From positions 1 to 36,438 of the forward strand of contig JAAVTG010000177.1 of NCBI GenBank assembly GCA_011947345.1: 36,438 nt of DNA. Direction: 5' to 3'. A program made the translations under genes and the position numbers. Positions within the stretch are counted from its first letter, which is position 1, and every line of letters begins with the position of its first letter. The DNA is from Phytophthora quininea. Taxonomy: Eukaryota > Oomycota > Peronosporomycetes > Peronosporales > Peronosporaceae. Shown piece by piece: positions 11,502 to 22,139 of this stretch. The notes below the pieces were generated by a model. That model was given only the letters and a program-made list of their open reading frames with translations, was not told the DNA's origin and made no database searches.

Positions 11502-11549
11502 CGCCACGATCTCAAACCACAGCACGTTGATCACGGGGGCTTGGCGCAT
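8997..11549 (-). CDS. Seven-transmembrane receptor-like TKL kinase with DEP domain, copy A (probable pseudokinase)
   Basis: 850 residues, one exon. About residues 10-240 hold seven hydrophobic helices. A TKL-type kinase domain follows (about 290-590): VAVK lysine near 327, HRDIKPANF near 431, then LTDFS where DFG is expected, a long activation-loop insertion, and APE in MAPEMIG. The glycine-rich loop is replaced by KINAATNAIMF. Residues about 630-720 (LGRALMDAGFLHH onward) resemble a DEP domain. The tail is Ser/Arg-rich with a short glutamine run. The start at 11549 is chosen because the first helix follows directly, as in the paralogue at 17522-20209; the frame is open 32 codons further. With the G-loop and DFG glycines gone, weak or no catalysis is inferred; Lys, HRD and Asp remain, so activity cannot be excluded. 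It is probably a membrane signalling protein. Confidence 0.9.
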   Translation of the reverse strand: MRQAPVINVLWFEIVALVGYAVMCFLCLLLIIYLRVNRREAFKGDVYASRKVILPAFEPLLWILAFSTGVYVVFFSVALSTQLYTVGFPNIDREWFYAGRQFVFVLVLMFLCQKSVSGPALRSAVAKSLLLSCYTVPVVYLFTIYLPSKLNLLFFVKLGGRPLLLLVVVYVTMIRPPVGRANPQVLRLHGWFITIYHIFLVLYSLSQQYFEETVWYPILTYVVVIWSSFCPLLIWWLLRADTEYWRGMGKRACSLQHVVHHTTEPANTVRPSIVNENTSSHGLHVLIEVHRKFLIDFAHLELKGKINAATNAIMFRGVLRSRADVAVKVYTPRHFTEEVVAEFSHEAALCASLTHPNIVEFYGMCVCPPTICLVAELCQCTLEEMLLAQVDDFDQHGEASVQRMELTVAYMLDCARAVAYVHSFTPPFLHRDIKPANFLLDGDNTVKLTDFSDSRRLPNELPVSSAGIYSSGPQPLSKQKPLLKPKMTVTGTVDYMAPEMIGSRTGLATYAEAADVYSLAITFWDMLYPGHEKYPDTNNNHLLVFEEVLGGSRPLLEFGGEDDDDEFVPPGLRELILSAWQKDPDARPTAQDVVGELEKVQEELLAVLAQDLLETENEGCSPVTMPLSGERVVDRMEELRVIQTDSEGLRLGRALMDAGFLHHPEHNCGFRNNDSSLYVLDDDNISFCQPLAILEEVDGAQESDIAPHVSQSCPGYPLVSSSSKPKLRKRERLLSHLTSTFSSSVQSGSESGRSLGSDCACRLLGRLENVPMTPVSGRKRRRKGRAAMSRNSSASSIFSHSSSTSLLTPKRWNLRRKTEPENSLRSRLLEGEQQQQHVIDFGLDVVTPPH

Positions 11550-11812
11550 TGTGTCGATAATCGGAACTGCTGGGCAGCCAAACCAACAGAAAGTTAGCGG
11601 ACAGGCGCGGTGAGCTGGCGACAAAGCCCAGTTGGGTATCAACACGCGAGGTAACCACCACGGAGGTGAAAGCCGCAGTGGACACTAAGGACGCCAACAT
11701 CACCCGTTGTCCATGTCGACCCACGAGGTGAGTCAGCATCGAAGTCGACAAGGTTAATTTTTCTGACAGATTAGAGGTTAATTTCCATTTGTTGAAAAGG
11801 TTAAATATCAAG

Positions 11813-12995
11813 ATGGGTCGCAATCGAAAGGGTCGGCAGTGCGGCGGCTACGGCTCCAAGAAGGAAAGGTAGACGCCCTCTATGGCGCTGCAGTAAACGT
11901 CTTTAGCCGCCTAATGCTCTTGTGTCACTCGTAGGTTCGTGCTGCTGAGGCGCTGGCAGCAGGAAGTGGCCAAAGTCTCGAGGCTGAACCAGCAGAGCAG
12001 GCAAGCCCAGCACAAGCAGAGAGAGCTGCAGCGCCGCGCCGAGACTAACGATGCCGTGCGTCGCAGAGTGCGGGTGGACGTGCTCACAGCCTGGACCAAC
12101 GCTCGACTCAAGGACGACCACATCGAGCGCATCAAGCGCGAGGGGCTCTGTCCATTGCCTCGGAGCTGCAAAAGTCGTCGGAACTGGCAGAGTTTTCATC
12201 CTTGCAAGAGCGGTACGACGGCATCGTCACTAGAGTTGACATGGCGATGACTTACTTGTCTATTATTTGGTGCTATGCAGCTGCATCTACGAGATCGCGC
12301 GGTCTTTCGACCTCTACAGCTCTACGTGCGAGTTCACGCAGGCCTTCTTTGCATCTTTTGAGCCGTGGATGGTGTCGCGACTGTCTGAGCTCACGACGGC
12401 GTTCAAGACGATGAGTGACGGCAATGTCAAGCTGTTGCTGCTGCAGCCAGCTGAGGAGCTGACCATCGGATTCGTGCGAGACGAAAAGTCGGTGGCCTCG
12501 CTGTTCGATGATGAGGGGACAGACCGGATGGCCTGGCAATTCAATTCCGGGCAACTAGTGGGGAACGAGGCGGACTCCTGGGAGGACCTGGATGTGGAAG
12601 ACGTAGACCTTGTGCAGACGCAGGACGACGTTCGACTGCAGTCGCTGAGTCTCGTGTCGTGTCTCGGACTGTCCAGTCGGTTTTTGACGCAGCTCACGAC
12701 CGCGCACCCGTTTTTGGAGAACCTCAAGATTGTCGACTGCTTCGACGCTGCAGCAGGCGAACAGGGTGCCGCGTTGCTGCAACAACTTGCCAAGTCTCGC
12801 TCGCTCAAGACGCTGCACTTCTCGTGGTGCTGTTGGCTCACGACTGAAATTCTGGTAACTTTCGGCTACCAGCTCCTGGAGCCTCCAGTGTCTCCACTAC
12901 AGGAACTGCATGTTTCGGATTGCTTTGATGTACTCGGCGACTACGTACAGTCCGTCTTCCAGGACTTGTTGCCCCACGTACGGGTCACCGTGTAG
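11813..12995 (+). CDS. Leucine-rich-repeat protein with coiled-coil N-terminus
   Basis: Exons 11813-11868, 11935-12212 and 12281-12995 (introns of 66 and 68 bases; the second has a GTACGA donor and TATGCAG acceptor). The second exon loses frame at the G run 12142-12145. One more G restores a continuous sequence (KREGALSIASELQK), and the three exons then total 350 codons with stop. The N-terminus is basic and Gly-rich (MGRNRKGRQCGG), then comes a long Arg/Gln-rich helix. The C-terminal 130 residues have repeats of the LxSLxLVxC type (LQSLSLVSC, LENLKIVDC, LKTLHFSWC, LQELHVSDC), the cysteine-containing LRR form found in F-box/AMN1-like proteins. No F-box was recognised. Role unknown; protein binding is inferred from the LRRs. 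Confidence 0.75.
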
Positions 12996-13084
12996 ACTGT
13001 CCCTAATGTAATTTTTGTCATCCCGTAATTATAAAAACGTTTTTATTCGATCTGATTTTTGAAGCGTCGGAAGAAGCGATCCGC

Positions 13085-16000
13085 ATGAGCGTCTCGGGTC
13101 CGCTCTACCGCCGCACGCCGCGGCTGTTCAGCCCCAACAAGCCTGGAGAGTGGAGTCTCGTGTGGTGCGAGTTGGCTGTGGAGCGTGGGGAGCTGCTGGT
13201 GGCGCTGGATCCGGATGGACGCAGCCGCATCGCCACCCTTCCCGTCCAGGACTGCGAGCTGGCGCATGTGCGGAGTGATGGTCGCGACTGCTTCGAGCTG
13301 ACAATCACTTCTCGCAATAAAAAGAAACCTTTTCGTCCCACGAGTCCAGCCACGACGTGGATTGGTGGTAAGCAAAACAATCTTTAAAGTATTTTGTTGT
13401 TTTTATCGAACTCTGTTTTCCTGTGTTTAGGATGACGACACTGATTGCAGTGAAGAGAGATCTACAGCGCGGTGTCAAGCCAAAGTTGTCATTATTGACC
13501 CAACCAGTATCGGAACCAACTTCACGACCAAAGCACATGAGAAGACCGTCGTCAACTTTAAACATCAATACCAACCTCGCAACAATCAATGCGGCTGCCG
13601 GAAACACTCTTAGTGAAGCAGCTCAAGGTCGACCTACTTTACGCCGCAGAAAACCAGTGCTGGCAATGTGCGAGACGCTCTTTGAGCGGTTCACGATATA
13701 TGAGACACCCACCACGTTCTACGTCGTGTGCTCGGACCGCCACTACACGCGGTTCAGAATGATTGAACTGGATCGAATGGTGGATCGTCCGACCAAATTG
13801 GAGCAAGTTTTAAGTGAAGATAAGCGGATTTATGATTGGGAGCAGATGGAGGCAAGGCTGCAGGGAATCGCGGAGCTCGCTCGGGTGCATGGGACTGGGA
13901 AATTAGTGCGTGCTTTCACTGCGGTGGCGATCGTTGGTTGTGTTCGCTTTTGCGCGGCTACTACTTTATTTTCGTGACTCAGAGGCGCAAAATCGGGTGT
14001 ATTGGCGGCAACTCAATCTACGGGATTTCTGCCACGCAGCAGTTGAACGTGAGTCCGCCTGAGGAAGATGTGACGGCGTGGGCTCGGCTGAATCGCTGGT
14101 TTAATCCCAGCCCCGAAGAAGAGGCGGAGGCAAGATACCTCGGCTTATTTCACTTTCTGGACCTGACGAAAGACTTTTACTTCAGCTACTCTTATGATAT
14201 TACGCATACGCTGCAGCATAACATGACTGCAGAACACGCGGGGCCGGCAGAAATGTTCACGTGGAACTCGTACCTCACGCACGAATTGAAGACTTGCGTT
14301 AGTGAAGGTGCTGGGGGTGATTTGATCTTGCCGCTGGTGCTAGGATGCTACGAACAGCGCAAGTGTTCCGTGTTTGGTCGTCTTGTCAGCATCACGCTGC
14401 TAGCTCGTCGCTCGCGACACTTCGCCGGCACCCGATACTTGAAACGCGGTGTAGCTGACACCGGCAAAGCTGCTAACGATGTCGAGACGGAGCAGATTAT
14501 TGAAGACGAAAGTATGGGTCCAGGCAAGTTTAGTTCGTTCGTGCAGCACCGTGGTTCCATTCCTGTGTTTTGGTCTCAAGAGACTTCAGCTACGCTTCCG
14601 AAGCCTCCCATTGTGCTGAACCGTGTGGATCCCACGTATTCGGCAACTCAAAAACACTTCGCCGATCTCTTCTCACGCTACGGATCGCCGATCGTGGGGC
14701 TTAATCTTGTGAAACAGTCAGAGAAAAAGAGCGCGAGGTCATTGTGGGCAACGAGTACATGAACGCTGTTGAATATCTGAACAGCTTCATGCCGCCAAAG
14801 CATCGCGTGCGATACGTTGCCCTGGATTATTCTAGGCTATCAGGGCCTAAACAGAAAGGGCTCAACGTGCTGCATTCGCTGGACAGGGTGGCTGTGTGGG
14901 CCCTCACGCAGACAGGATTTTTCTGTAGTGCGCCAAAGCGACATATCACCCAGAACGGGAACAAGCGAACGACGCAAGCTTTCTTCCCAAGCCCGCCTCC
15001 AGAACCTTGGGATGCTTTTACTAGTTCTGCCAATCATCAGCAAAATGATGACATTGACATCAATGACGATTCCTCAATGAAAGCACCTCCATCTCCTACC
15101 ATATCGAGAAATTCCGGCGATTGGCTAGAGCAGCGGGGCATCCTCCGGACAAACTGCATCGACTGTTTGGATCGCACGAACGTAAGCCAGTTTAGTGTTG
15201 GCATGCGAGCATTGGGACAACAACTTTACGTGATGGGTATCAAGAACACGCCGCTACTGGAAAGCCGCTCGCAGCTCGTACTTGTGCTGATGAAGCTGTA
15301 TTCCTTAATGGGTGATGCGATCTCGATGCAGTACGGTGGATCGGAGGCTCACAAAAACGTCAAGAACAGTGCCGCACGGGAAAATGTCAAGCACCGGGAA
15401 CTTCTCACTTCCATTCGGCGTTATTACAGCAACTCGTTTACCGACACGGCGAAGCAAGACGCGATCAACATCTTCCTGGGCCACTTTGTCCCAAAGGATG
15501 ACTCACCACCGTTGTGGGAACTGGACTCTGACTACTACCTGCATAACTTCGAAGTACGCAATGGGATGGCTGCCTGTGAGAACGTGCGTCGCAATCTTGC
15601 CTTTCATGCGGAGAATAAACGAAAAGCTTTCGGAGAACTTTATAGCATGCAGACTAGGCGGCTTTCTTGCTGCTCGTCGGAAGTTTTGGTTGATAATGGC
15701 GATGAGACTGACGACAGCGATGAGGAGGATAATCCTGCGCTTGATCGGCTAGCAGTTGCAGCAACACGTGATCAATCAAAGCGCGACGCATACATTCGTG
15801 AGTGTCGAAGGGTGCTGGATGACTGGTGGAGGGAACCAATAGAGGAGTTCGAGCGCCCAAAATACTGCCAGCCACCTCTAGAACAAAAGGGTCCGTGTGA
15901 CTGTGAAGTGGTGGCTGGAAAAGCGAAAGAAATCGGTCCTTCTGGTGGATTAGATTCCCAAGGTGGAGCACAAGCAACGTCTGGGAGCGCGAAGAAGTCG

Positions 16001-17486
16001 GTCCCCCATGCTCGGATGATTTTCTGCAAATGTATCACCCAGAGGAATTGACTACATTCGACAAAGTGCTTGGGTACAAGTTTATGGTGCCTATGGAGAT
16101 CTCGGACGAGGTGGATGACAAAGAAAAACGGCGATCTGATAGCGCTGTCATGGCCCAGTTGTCATCCGTTCCGTCATCGTCCTCGATATCTGGACTAGCT
16201 CCAGTTGATGAGGAAAACCTATCCGGATTTGAGCGCGGATCGCGACGAGGACAAGCTCAACCTGGTAGTCGATCTCATCGGAGTATGAGCGCTCCTGACA
16301 TCGGAGAAGAAGTAGGATACGCCCCACAGTCGACTCGTAGATCACGAGAGAGCTCCCGAGAGCACAGCAAAAACGGATCCCAAGATTACACGAGCATCAG
16401 CGGATCTGAGGATCGCCATGCGTCTCGTTCAGCTTTAGCGGAAGTCATCAACAAATACGGAGGTGTAAACGCTCCGACAGGGCTGAAGTCGGTCAAGCGC
16501 AAGGATGATCAAATCAGCATCGAAGACTATGTGCTGGGCAGAGGGTAGGCTTTCATACTTATGAGATCGTTTTCTTGTGGTGTTGATACTAACTCAACGG
16601 GTTTTCCCCCTTTGTTTTCGTTGATAGGCGTCATAAATTTGTTGGCGATTGCAGCTCGGTTACTCCGGAACAAATCTATCAGCAGTACGGGGCTCCAATG
16701 ACATCACTCTGCATTATTCTGTTAGCTAACGTTTATCCTTGTTATTTCTAGATACGTGTTGGGAAAGCATCTCCTCAGATATGGGAGAGCGACAACGAAA
16801 GCGTGAAAATGTACTTTGAAGCGTACGTGCGGGACAACAACATCAGTCCGGATGATGCCCGAAGTCTTCGAGACGCACAAATTCGTGGCGGTGCAACATT
16901 CAAGCTGCAAGCTGGGCCGTACTCAGGGCTAGATCAGGGTGTAAAAGCCCGCGTCTTGGTTGCTAAGAAGCTGAAAACCGACTCGGAAGACAGGAAGTAT
17001 GTCCATTTTGCTTGTGGTACAATGGAGTTTGTTATATCTGACCTTGTTACTTTGATCGTCAATGCAGAATCTTTGAAGAATCTCTCGATCTCAAGAAGCT
17101 GGTAAGAACTGGAGAATCATCCGTTCCGGCTGAGAGTTTGGAGTTGTACAAGACCTATTTTGATGAGGAATTGCCGAGTGTCGAGATCTATCGAACAACG
17201 GCTAACAATGCTTCTCAAGCATCCGAAGACGTATCTCCCCGATGAACAAACGCAGTACATCGGCAACAGTACTGTCCTCAGAGCTTGCAAAGAGCATTAA
17301 GAAATTATCTCGCAGCAAAAAGGGACGTACACGGTTTAGCGGGGAGGCCTTATCCCCGTGGGGCCTCTTTTCAAGATGGACGGTGGCAAGGACCGCGATT
17401 TCATTATCTTTAACGAAGCCGCTGCGGAAAATTCGTTTGGCGAGGTGACTCGAAACGAGACGGAGCTGTCGTTCTACTCGAAATAA
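13085..17486 (+). CDS. PH-domain SAC phosphoinositide phosphatase, FIG4-like
   Basis: Exons 13085-13367, 13431-16544, 16628-16684, 16752-16996 and 17068-17486, about 1374 residues. Residues 1-115 look like a PH domain (WSLVWCELAVERGELLVAL early, a tryptophan-bearing helix HDVDWWMTTL at the end). The SAC domain follows, with the catalytic CX5R motif in RTNCIDCLDRTNVSQF and the FIG4-type block YYSNSFTDTAKQDAINIFLG. SAC enzymes remove phosphate from phosphoinositides; FIG4 acts on PI(3,5)P2 at endolysosomal membranes. A 580-residue tail is Ser-rich. Seven frame changes (13319-13323, 13948-13951, 14724-14728, 16003-16007, 16764-16766, 17237-17240, 17341-17344) each vanish if one base is added to a homopolymer, and all intron phases then agree, so the gene is probably intact. 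PH-SAC fusion is unusual relative to animal and yeast FIG4. Confidence 0.85.
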
Positions 17487-17521
17487 ATGGCTTCGAATAT
17501 GATATTGCCAAAACGTTGACT

Positions 17522-20209
17522 TTACGCTGCAGGCTGAGCGAGCGGTGGGGCTTTGTCTTCGCGAATGATGATCGCTGTGTGATGTTCTTTGTCCAGAAGT
17601 TTGTGCGTGAGTGAATTCTCCTCTTCGTTCTTTTTCCACGGTTGCCATCTCTTTGGTGACGATATAGACCCACCGCTACTGCTGCTGCTGCTGCTCCTGA
17701 TACTGCTATTGCTGTTGCTGCACAGGGACTGAAATCGTAGAGATGGACCAAGTCCGAAGGTTGAACCTTTGTGCTGGCGAAGGCGAGACTGACTGGTCGA
17801 CTGGGGGATTTGCGTTTTTGTGGGGACCTTTTGATGTTGTCCAAGTAATCGGCAAGCACAACTACCGGTTTGTGTGTCGGCGAATGTGCTGCTGGCTGCA
17901 CAGGGATCTTGACCAGTGGATGTGAACGTTGATGCCAATTGAGAAATTAGTTTTGACCGTCTTGACATTTTGGGCTTTGCTTGTGGTTGAGACGGCTGCG
18001 GGTACGCCTCATCGTCGGACTCTGGAGAAGTGTTAGCCGATTCTTCCAACATCGCGACCGGTTGGCAAAAGTTAATGTTGGCGTGGTCGAAAAAATACAT
18101 CGAAGTGGACGCTTCAAAGCCTCTGCAGTGCTCGAGATGGTGGAGAAAGCCTGCATCCATCAGAGCGTGGCCAAGCCGTATGCCTTCCCCACGAGAGACT
18201 GTCACTTGTAGGTCTTCCATGCGTTCCACCATAAACTCGCCTGTGAAGCACCTTTCAGATGGTTTTTCAGTTGCAGACGCTAAGCGGCCGAAGTCATCGC
18301 TAAGATCCTGCGCCAGCACGGCCAAGAGCTCTTCCTGGATGTATTCAAGCTCGCTGACAATTTCTGCTGCGGTCGGTCGACCATTGGGATCGCTGCACCA
18401 AGACTGCGAGATCATTTCTTTCAACTTCGGCGCAATAGTCTCGTTGGGGTCCTCCACCTCCGAATCCTCGAGCGGCGGGCGGCATCCATTCAGCACGCCT
18501 TCAAATACAATAAGTGGATTGTTGTTCGAGACAGGATACTTTTCTCGATCCGGGAACAGTATGTCCCAAAACGTGATGGCAAGTGAGTACACATCGGCTG
18601 CCTCGCCGTACGATGCGAGCCCAGTCCGGCTTCCAATCAGCTCTGGGGCCATATAGCTCACAGTGCCGGTGACTGTCATCTTAGGAGCTGGAGCAGGGGT
18701 GGTTACTCCTGGACTGGAAACGGTACTGGAATTTGAGGCTTCAACGGAGATTTTAGGTTCGCCAATCCTCTCCATCGTGAAGTTAGGAGGTAATTCACGC
18801 GGAAGACGCCGCGAGTCTCCGAAGTCCGTCAGCTTGACGTTATTGTTCTTGTCGACCAGGAAATTGGCGGGTTTAACATCCCGGTGCAAAAGTGGTGGTG
18901 AAAAACTGTGGACGTAGGCAACGGCACGTGCACAGTCCAGCATATACGCCACGTTGAGTAGAATTTGTTGGTGATCAAAGCTGTTAGAGACTGCGTCACC
19001 TCCCATGTCAATCCGGTGTCGTCCTGCTCGACTTCGTGAGTATGACTTAGCTTGAGCGTACAGGACATCCTCAAGTGAGCCTTGGCAAAGTTCAAACACT
19101 AAGCCGATGGTTGGAGGGGACACGCACATGCCGTAGAACTCAACGATGTTTGGATGCGCCAGTGACGCACAGAGTGCCGCTTCGTGGGAAAATTCAATCA
19201 CAACCTCCTCTGAGAAGCGGTGGGGCGTGTAGACTTTCACAGCAACGGATTTGCCCTTACGCAGCCGACCACAAAATACCGACGCGCTTGATCCCTCGCC
19301 AATCTTGCGTTTGATTTCGAGATGGGCAAAATCGATCAAGAACTTCCTGTGGGCCTCGATGAGGCCATGGATACTACCCGATAATATGTCTTCGCTCACT
19401 TGTCCCTGGAAATTCGTCCCAGAACGACGATCTGCTCGTTCCAGCGACCAAACTCGTTGTCCCATGCCACGCCAATATTCGGTATCAGCTCGCAGCAACA
19501 TCCAGATAACCAACGGGCAAAAGGACCCCCAAGTGAAGACCATGTATGACGTCACGGAAAGCATAGTGGATTTCGGGTAGTATTGCTGTATCACAATGCC
19601 GACAATCACAATCACATGGTACACGATAATGTACGCGCCGTGAAAGTGCAAAGCGAATTTACTCGCTCGTCCTGCCGGCGGGTGGATGAAGCAAACGTAC
19701 ACGACGAAAATCAGCAGCAGTGGACGCAACGTCACCCTGGTCAGAAAGAAAAGTATCGTTTTGTGTGGCGCAAATCGGGTGATCATCCAGATGATTGGAA
19801 CGGTGTACGACACGAGAAGGATCGATTTGGCAACAGCGCGACGGACAGCTGGCACCGATACACTTTTCTGGCAAATGAACATCAGTCCAAGTACGAACAC
19901 AAACTGTCGGGCAGCGTAAAAGACTTCGCCGTCCAGATTTGGAAAGTGGGTTGTGTAGATTTTGAGCTCGAGCGCGATGGCGAAATAAATCGCGAACGAT
20001 CCCGAAGCAATGGCAAGGATCCACAGAAGAGGTTCAAACGCGGGCAGAATTACTTTGCGGGTAGCTTGGGCGTTGCCGGAGAAAGCTGCGTGGCGGTTCA
20101 CTCGCAGGTACACGAGCAGGAGCAGATTGAATAAGCAGATGACTGCATAGCCCGTAAGCGCAATAATCTGGCTCAGAAGAACTCGCTTGACGACGACCGG
20201 CTTGTTCAT
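17522..20209 (-). CDS. Seven-transmembrane receptor-like TKL kinase with DEP domain, canonical paralogue
   Basis: 895 residues from the ATG at 20209, with no intron or frame break. The order is as in copies A/B: seven hydrophobic helices, juxtamembrane EAHRKFLIDFAHLEIKRKI, kinase, DEP-like segment, Ser-rich tail. The kinase has a good glycine-rich loop (IGEGSSASVF), VAVK, HRDVKPANF, a true DFG (LTDFGDSRRLP), a Ser/Thr/Pro-rich insertion in the activation region, and SYMAPELIG. All catalytic residues look present, so an active Ser/Thr kinase is inferred. The protein is clearly homologous to copies A/B over its full length but much more diverged. The frame is open upstream to 20944; the start at 20209 is preferred because the first helix begins soon after, as in the relatives. 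Its 3' end is 35 bases from the convergent PH-SAC gene. Confidence 0.92.
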   Translation of the reverse strand: MNKPVVVKRVLLSQIIALTGYAVICLFNLLLLVYLRVNRHAAFSGNAQATRKVILPAFEPLLWILAIASGSFAIYFAIALELKIYTTHFPNLDGEVFYAARQFVFVLGLMFICQKSVSVPAVRRAVAKSILLVSYTVPIIWMITRFAPHKTILFFLTRVTLRPLLLIFVVYVCFIHPPAGRASKFALHFHGAYIIVYHVIVIVGIVIQQYYPKSTMLSVTSYMVFTWGSFCPLVIWMLLRADTEYWRGMGQRVWSLERADRRSGTNFQGQVSEDILSGSIHGLIEAHRKFLIDFAHLEIKRKIGEGSSASVFCGRLRKGKSVAVKVYTPHRFSEEVVIEFSHEAALCASLAHPNIVEFYGMCVSPPTIGLVFELCQGSLEDVLYAQAKSYSRSRAGRHRIDMGGDAVSNSFDHQQILLNVAYMLDCARAVAYVHSFSPPLLHRDVKPANFLVDKNNNVKLTDFGDSRRLPRELPPNFTMERIGEPKISVEASNSSTVSSPGVTTPAPAPKMTVTGTVSYMAPELIGSRTGLASYGEAADVYSLAITFWDILFPDREKYPVSNNNPLIVFEGVLNGCRPPLEDSEVEDPNETIAPKLKEMISQSWCSDPNGRPTAAEIVSELEYIQEELLAVLAQDLSDDFGRLASATEKPSERCFTGEFMVERMEDLQVTVSRGEGIRLGHALMDAGFLHHLEHCRGFEASTSMYFFDHANINFCQPVAMLEESANTSPESDDEAYPQPSQPQAKPKMSRRSKLISQLASTFTSTGQDPCAASSTFADTQTGSCACRLLGQHQKVPTKTQIPQSTSQSRLRQHKGSTFGLGPSLRFQSLCSNSNSSIRSSSSSSSGGSISSPKRWQPWKKNEEENSLTHKLLDKEHHTAIIIREDKAPPLAQPAA

Positions 20210-21120
20210 GCGGTTGGAAGGCAACGAGTGCCTTAGCACACCGGGTAATCCGTGACGAGTTGAATGGCGACTATCGGGAGCGTGTTCTTGTCTTGACGCA
20301 GTCGAAGCTGATGGTTGGAACCGAGTCGTGTGGATGAATTGGTCGACCTGTGGTGGTGTGTCCAAGGCACGGTCTTGTTGTTCTTCTTCCGGAATGAAGG
20401 CGGCGATTCCTCTCCACAAGCAGGTAAAAGAAATAGTTACTTTCCATGGTTCGCGCCAAGACAGGCTGAGTGCCCAGTTGAGCTGGAGCGCTAGAAAAGG
20501 TGGTTTCAACCAGTGTATTCTTGAGTGCTCATTGAGCTGCAGGCAACCGGTCGGTGTTACTGGCTTTAGCTGGTACGTTGAGTTTATCACTTCATGTCTG
20601 CGATCTGGCGTCGACAAGCTTGCGAGGCTTCTCCAGGCTATGAGGAGACATTGCCAGCAGGCCAAAGACCGCATTTTTCTCTTGAGGTCAGTTCTGAAGT
20701 CGCAATCGAGTCGCGACGTATTGCGAGACGCTTGCGGATTGATTGCGGCAGGACTTGTCACCAACGGATTCTTGCTGGTGTCTTCAATCAAGTCGAAGCT
20801 CACGGCGACAGCTTGGACGTGACTGGTCTGTGAACTTTCGTCTCGGTAGGACATCACAGCAAGTGCGACCACAAATTCAGAGCAGCACAACCCTGGACCG
20901 AAGACACAGATCCAAGGGCGACGGCCGAAAACGGTCAGACTCACTCCCTACATGCATCCGCAAGCCGTTGGAGAGAAACTGCACTTAGCATGTTGGTCGA
21001 TGCTCAACACACTTCTTACCGTTCACAAGGATTAGAGACGGGCTTGAGGATGCATCGATTAACGGTTAAAAGGATCAGCTAACTCGAGTTCTTACTGCTA
21101 CACAGCATAATCGACTCCAT
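20210..21120. other. Intergenic region upstream of the kinase paralogue
   Basis: This stretch holds the promoter and leader of the minus-strand kinase and the 3' flank of the EGF-like gene, which is also on the minus strand. The kinase frame stays open on the minus strand up to an ATG at 20944 (245 extra codons). The predicted sequence there is irregular, rich in Ser/Arg/Thr, and has no domain I recognise, so it is not annotated as coding. No repeat or RNA gene was seen. Confidence 0.5.
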
Positions 21121-22139
21121 CTAGTGGAAGACCGCAGCGATGAGGATCGTGGCGACCGTCATAGCGATGTAGCCCATCGGGCGAGCAGGAAGAGCGGCGC
21201 CGCTCGTAGCGTTGCTGGTGCTTTCCGCCGTTCCCGACGACGACGTGCTCTTGCTCTTGCTCTTCGACTTCTTCTTGGCGCTCTCCTTGGTGCACTGCAG
21301 GCCTTCCCAGCCATCCTCGCACGTGCATTCCTTGTTGGAGCACGTGCCCTTGCCGTTGCAAGCCTTGTCGGACGTGGCATCACATTCCGAGCACTGGTCG
21401 CCTGTCGTGCCCTCGGCACACTCGCACTCTTTGGTGTCAAGGTTGCACACACCCGTAGCGCACTGACCAGGAGCTGGCACTTGTTGGAGTCGATGATGTC
21501 GCAGTGGTCACCGCTGTAGCCTTCGTTGCAGCGGCACGTGTAGTTGAGCGAGGCGACGGAGTCGGGCACGCAGGTGCCCTGACCAGTGCACAGCAACGTC
21601 GAGTTGCTCGACGAGTTGGTGCTAAGGCAGTTATCCACCAACGCCGTAGCGGTATCGAGGTCCTGAGCGAGTTTGTCAGCCTCTTTCTCACCGAAAAGCA
21701 CCTCGAGCGAGCTGGTGTCGAAGTCGACACAGCCGTAGATCACATCGATCGACTCGCCGCTGGCATCGGTGGCACCCTGGACGCAGATGACACCTTCGCC
21801 GGAAGACGAGGTGCTTCCGGAGACGCACTTCTCCGCCGGTTTGGCGGTGCAGACGCTGCTGATGGCGTTGTACGGACTCTTCCACGACGAGAAGGTCGGG
21901 CACAAGCCCGGGTACTGGCCAGAGCACACGTCCGTGTCCTGATTCTTAGGGAGGCACTGCTTCACCGTGTCGGTGCCGGAACGGGTCGTCTGCAACGCCA
22001 CGCATTCGTATCCCTTGGCCGTGCAGTCCTTGGTCTCCTCACAGATTCCCGGGCGATCCTTATCCTCTTTGCTCTTGGCCGAAACCTGCTGGCTGAGCGC
22101 TAGCAGCGCCAAAGTGCTCGCAATTTTCCACACCTGCAT
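21121..22139 (-). CDS. Secreted EGF-like protein, probably GPI-anchored
   Basis: About 339 residues, one exon. The N-terminus is a signal peptide (MQVWKIASTLALLALSQQVSA, likely cleaved after VSA). A cysteine-rich body follows. EGF-type modules then appear: CTGQGTCV..YTCRCNEGYSGDHC, and after it CATGVCNLDTKECECAEG..GDQC and CNGKGTCSNKECTCEDGWEGLQC. The C-terminus has a Ser/Lys-rich stalk, then a hydrophobic end (MGYIAMTVATILIAAVFH) with no cytoplasmic tail, the layout of a GPI-anchor signal; a plain membrane anchor is the alternative. The frame breaks near 21486; one added base (in AACAAG) joins the two parts and gives 340 codons with stop. It is likely a cell-surface or wall protein; ligand and role are unknown. 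No RXLR-type host-targeting motif was seen. Confidence 0.82.

Noticed and set aside
10767..11597. Long antisense frames across both kinase copies (276 residues, and 268 residues at 24672-25478)
   Set aside because: They lie opposite a well-supported coding sequence, are His/Gln/Arg-rich in the way antisense shadows are, and show no domain.
12142..17344. Programmed ribosomal frameshifting as the reason for the many frame changes
   Set aside because: The sites share no slippery heptamer or following structure and occur in unrelated genes; base loss in homopolymers explains them better.
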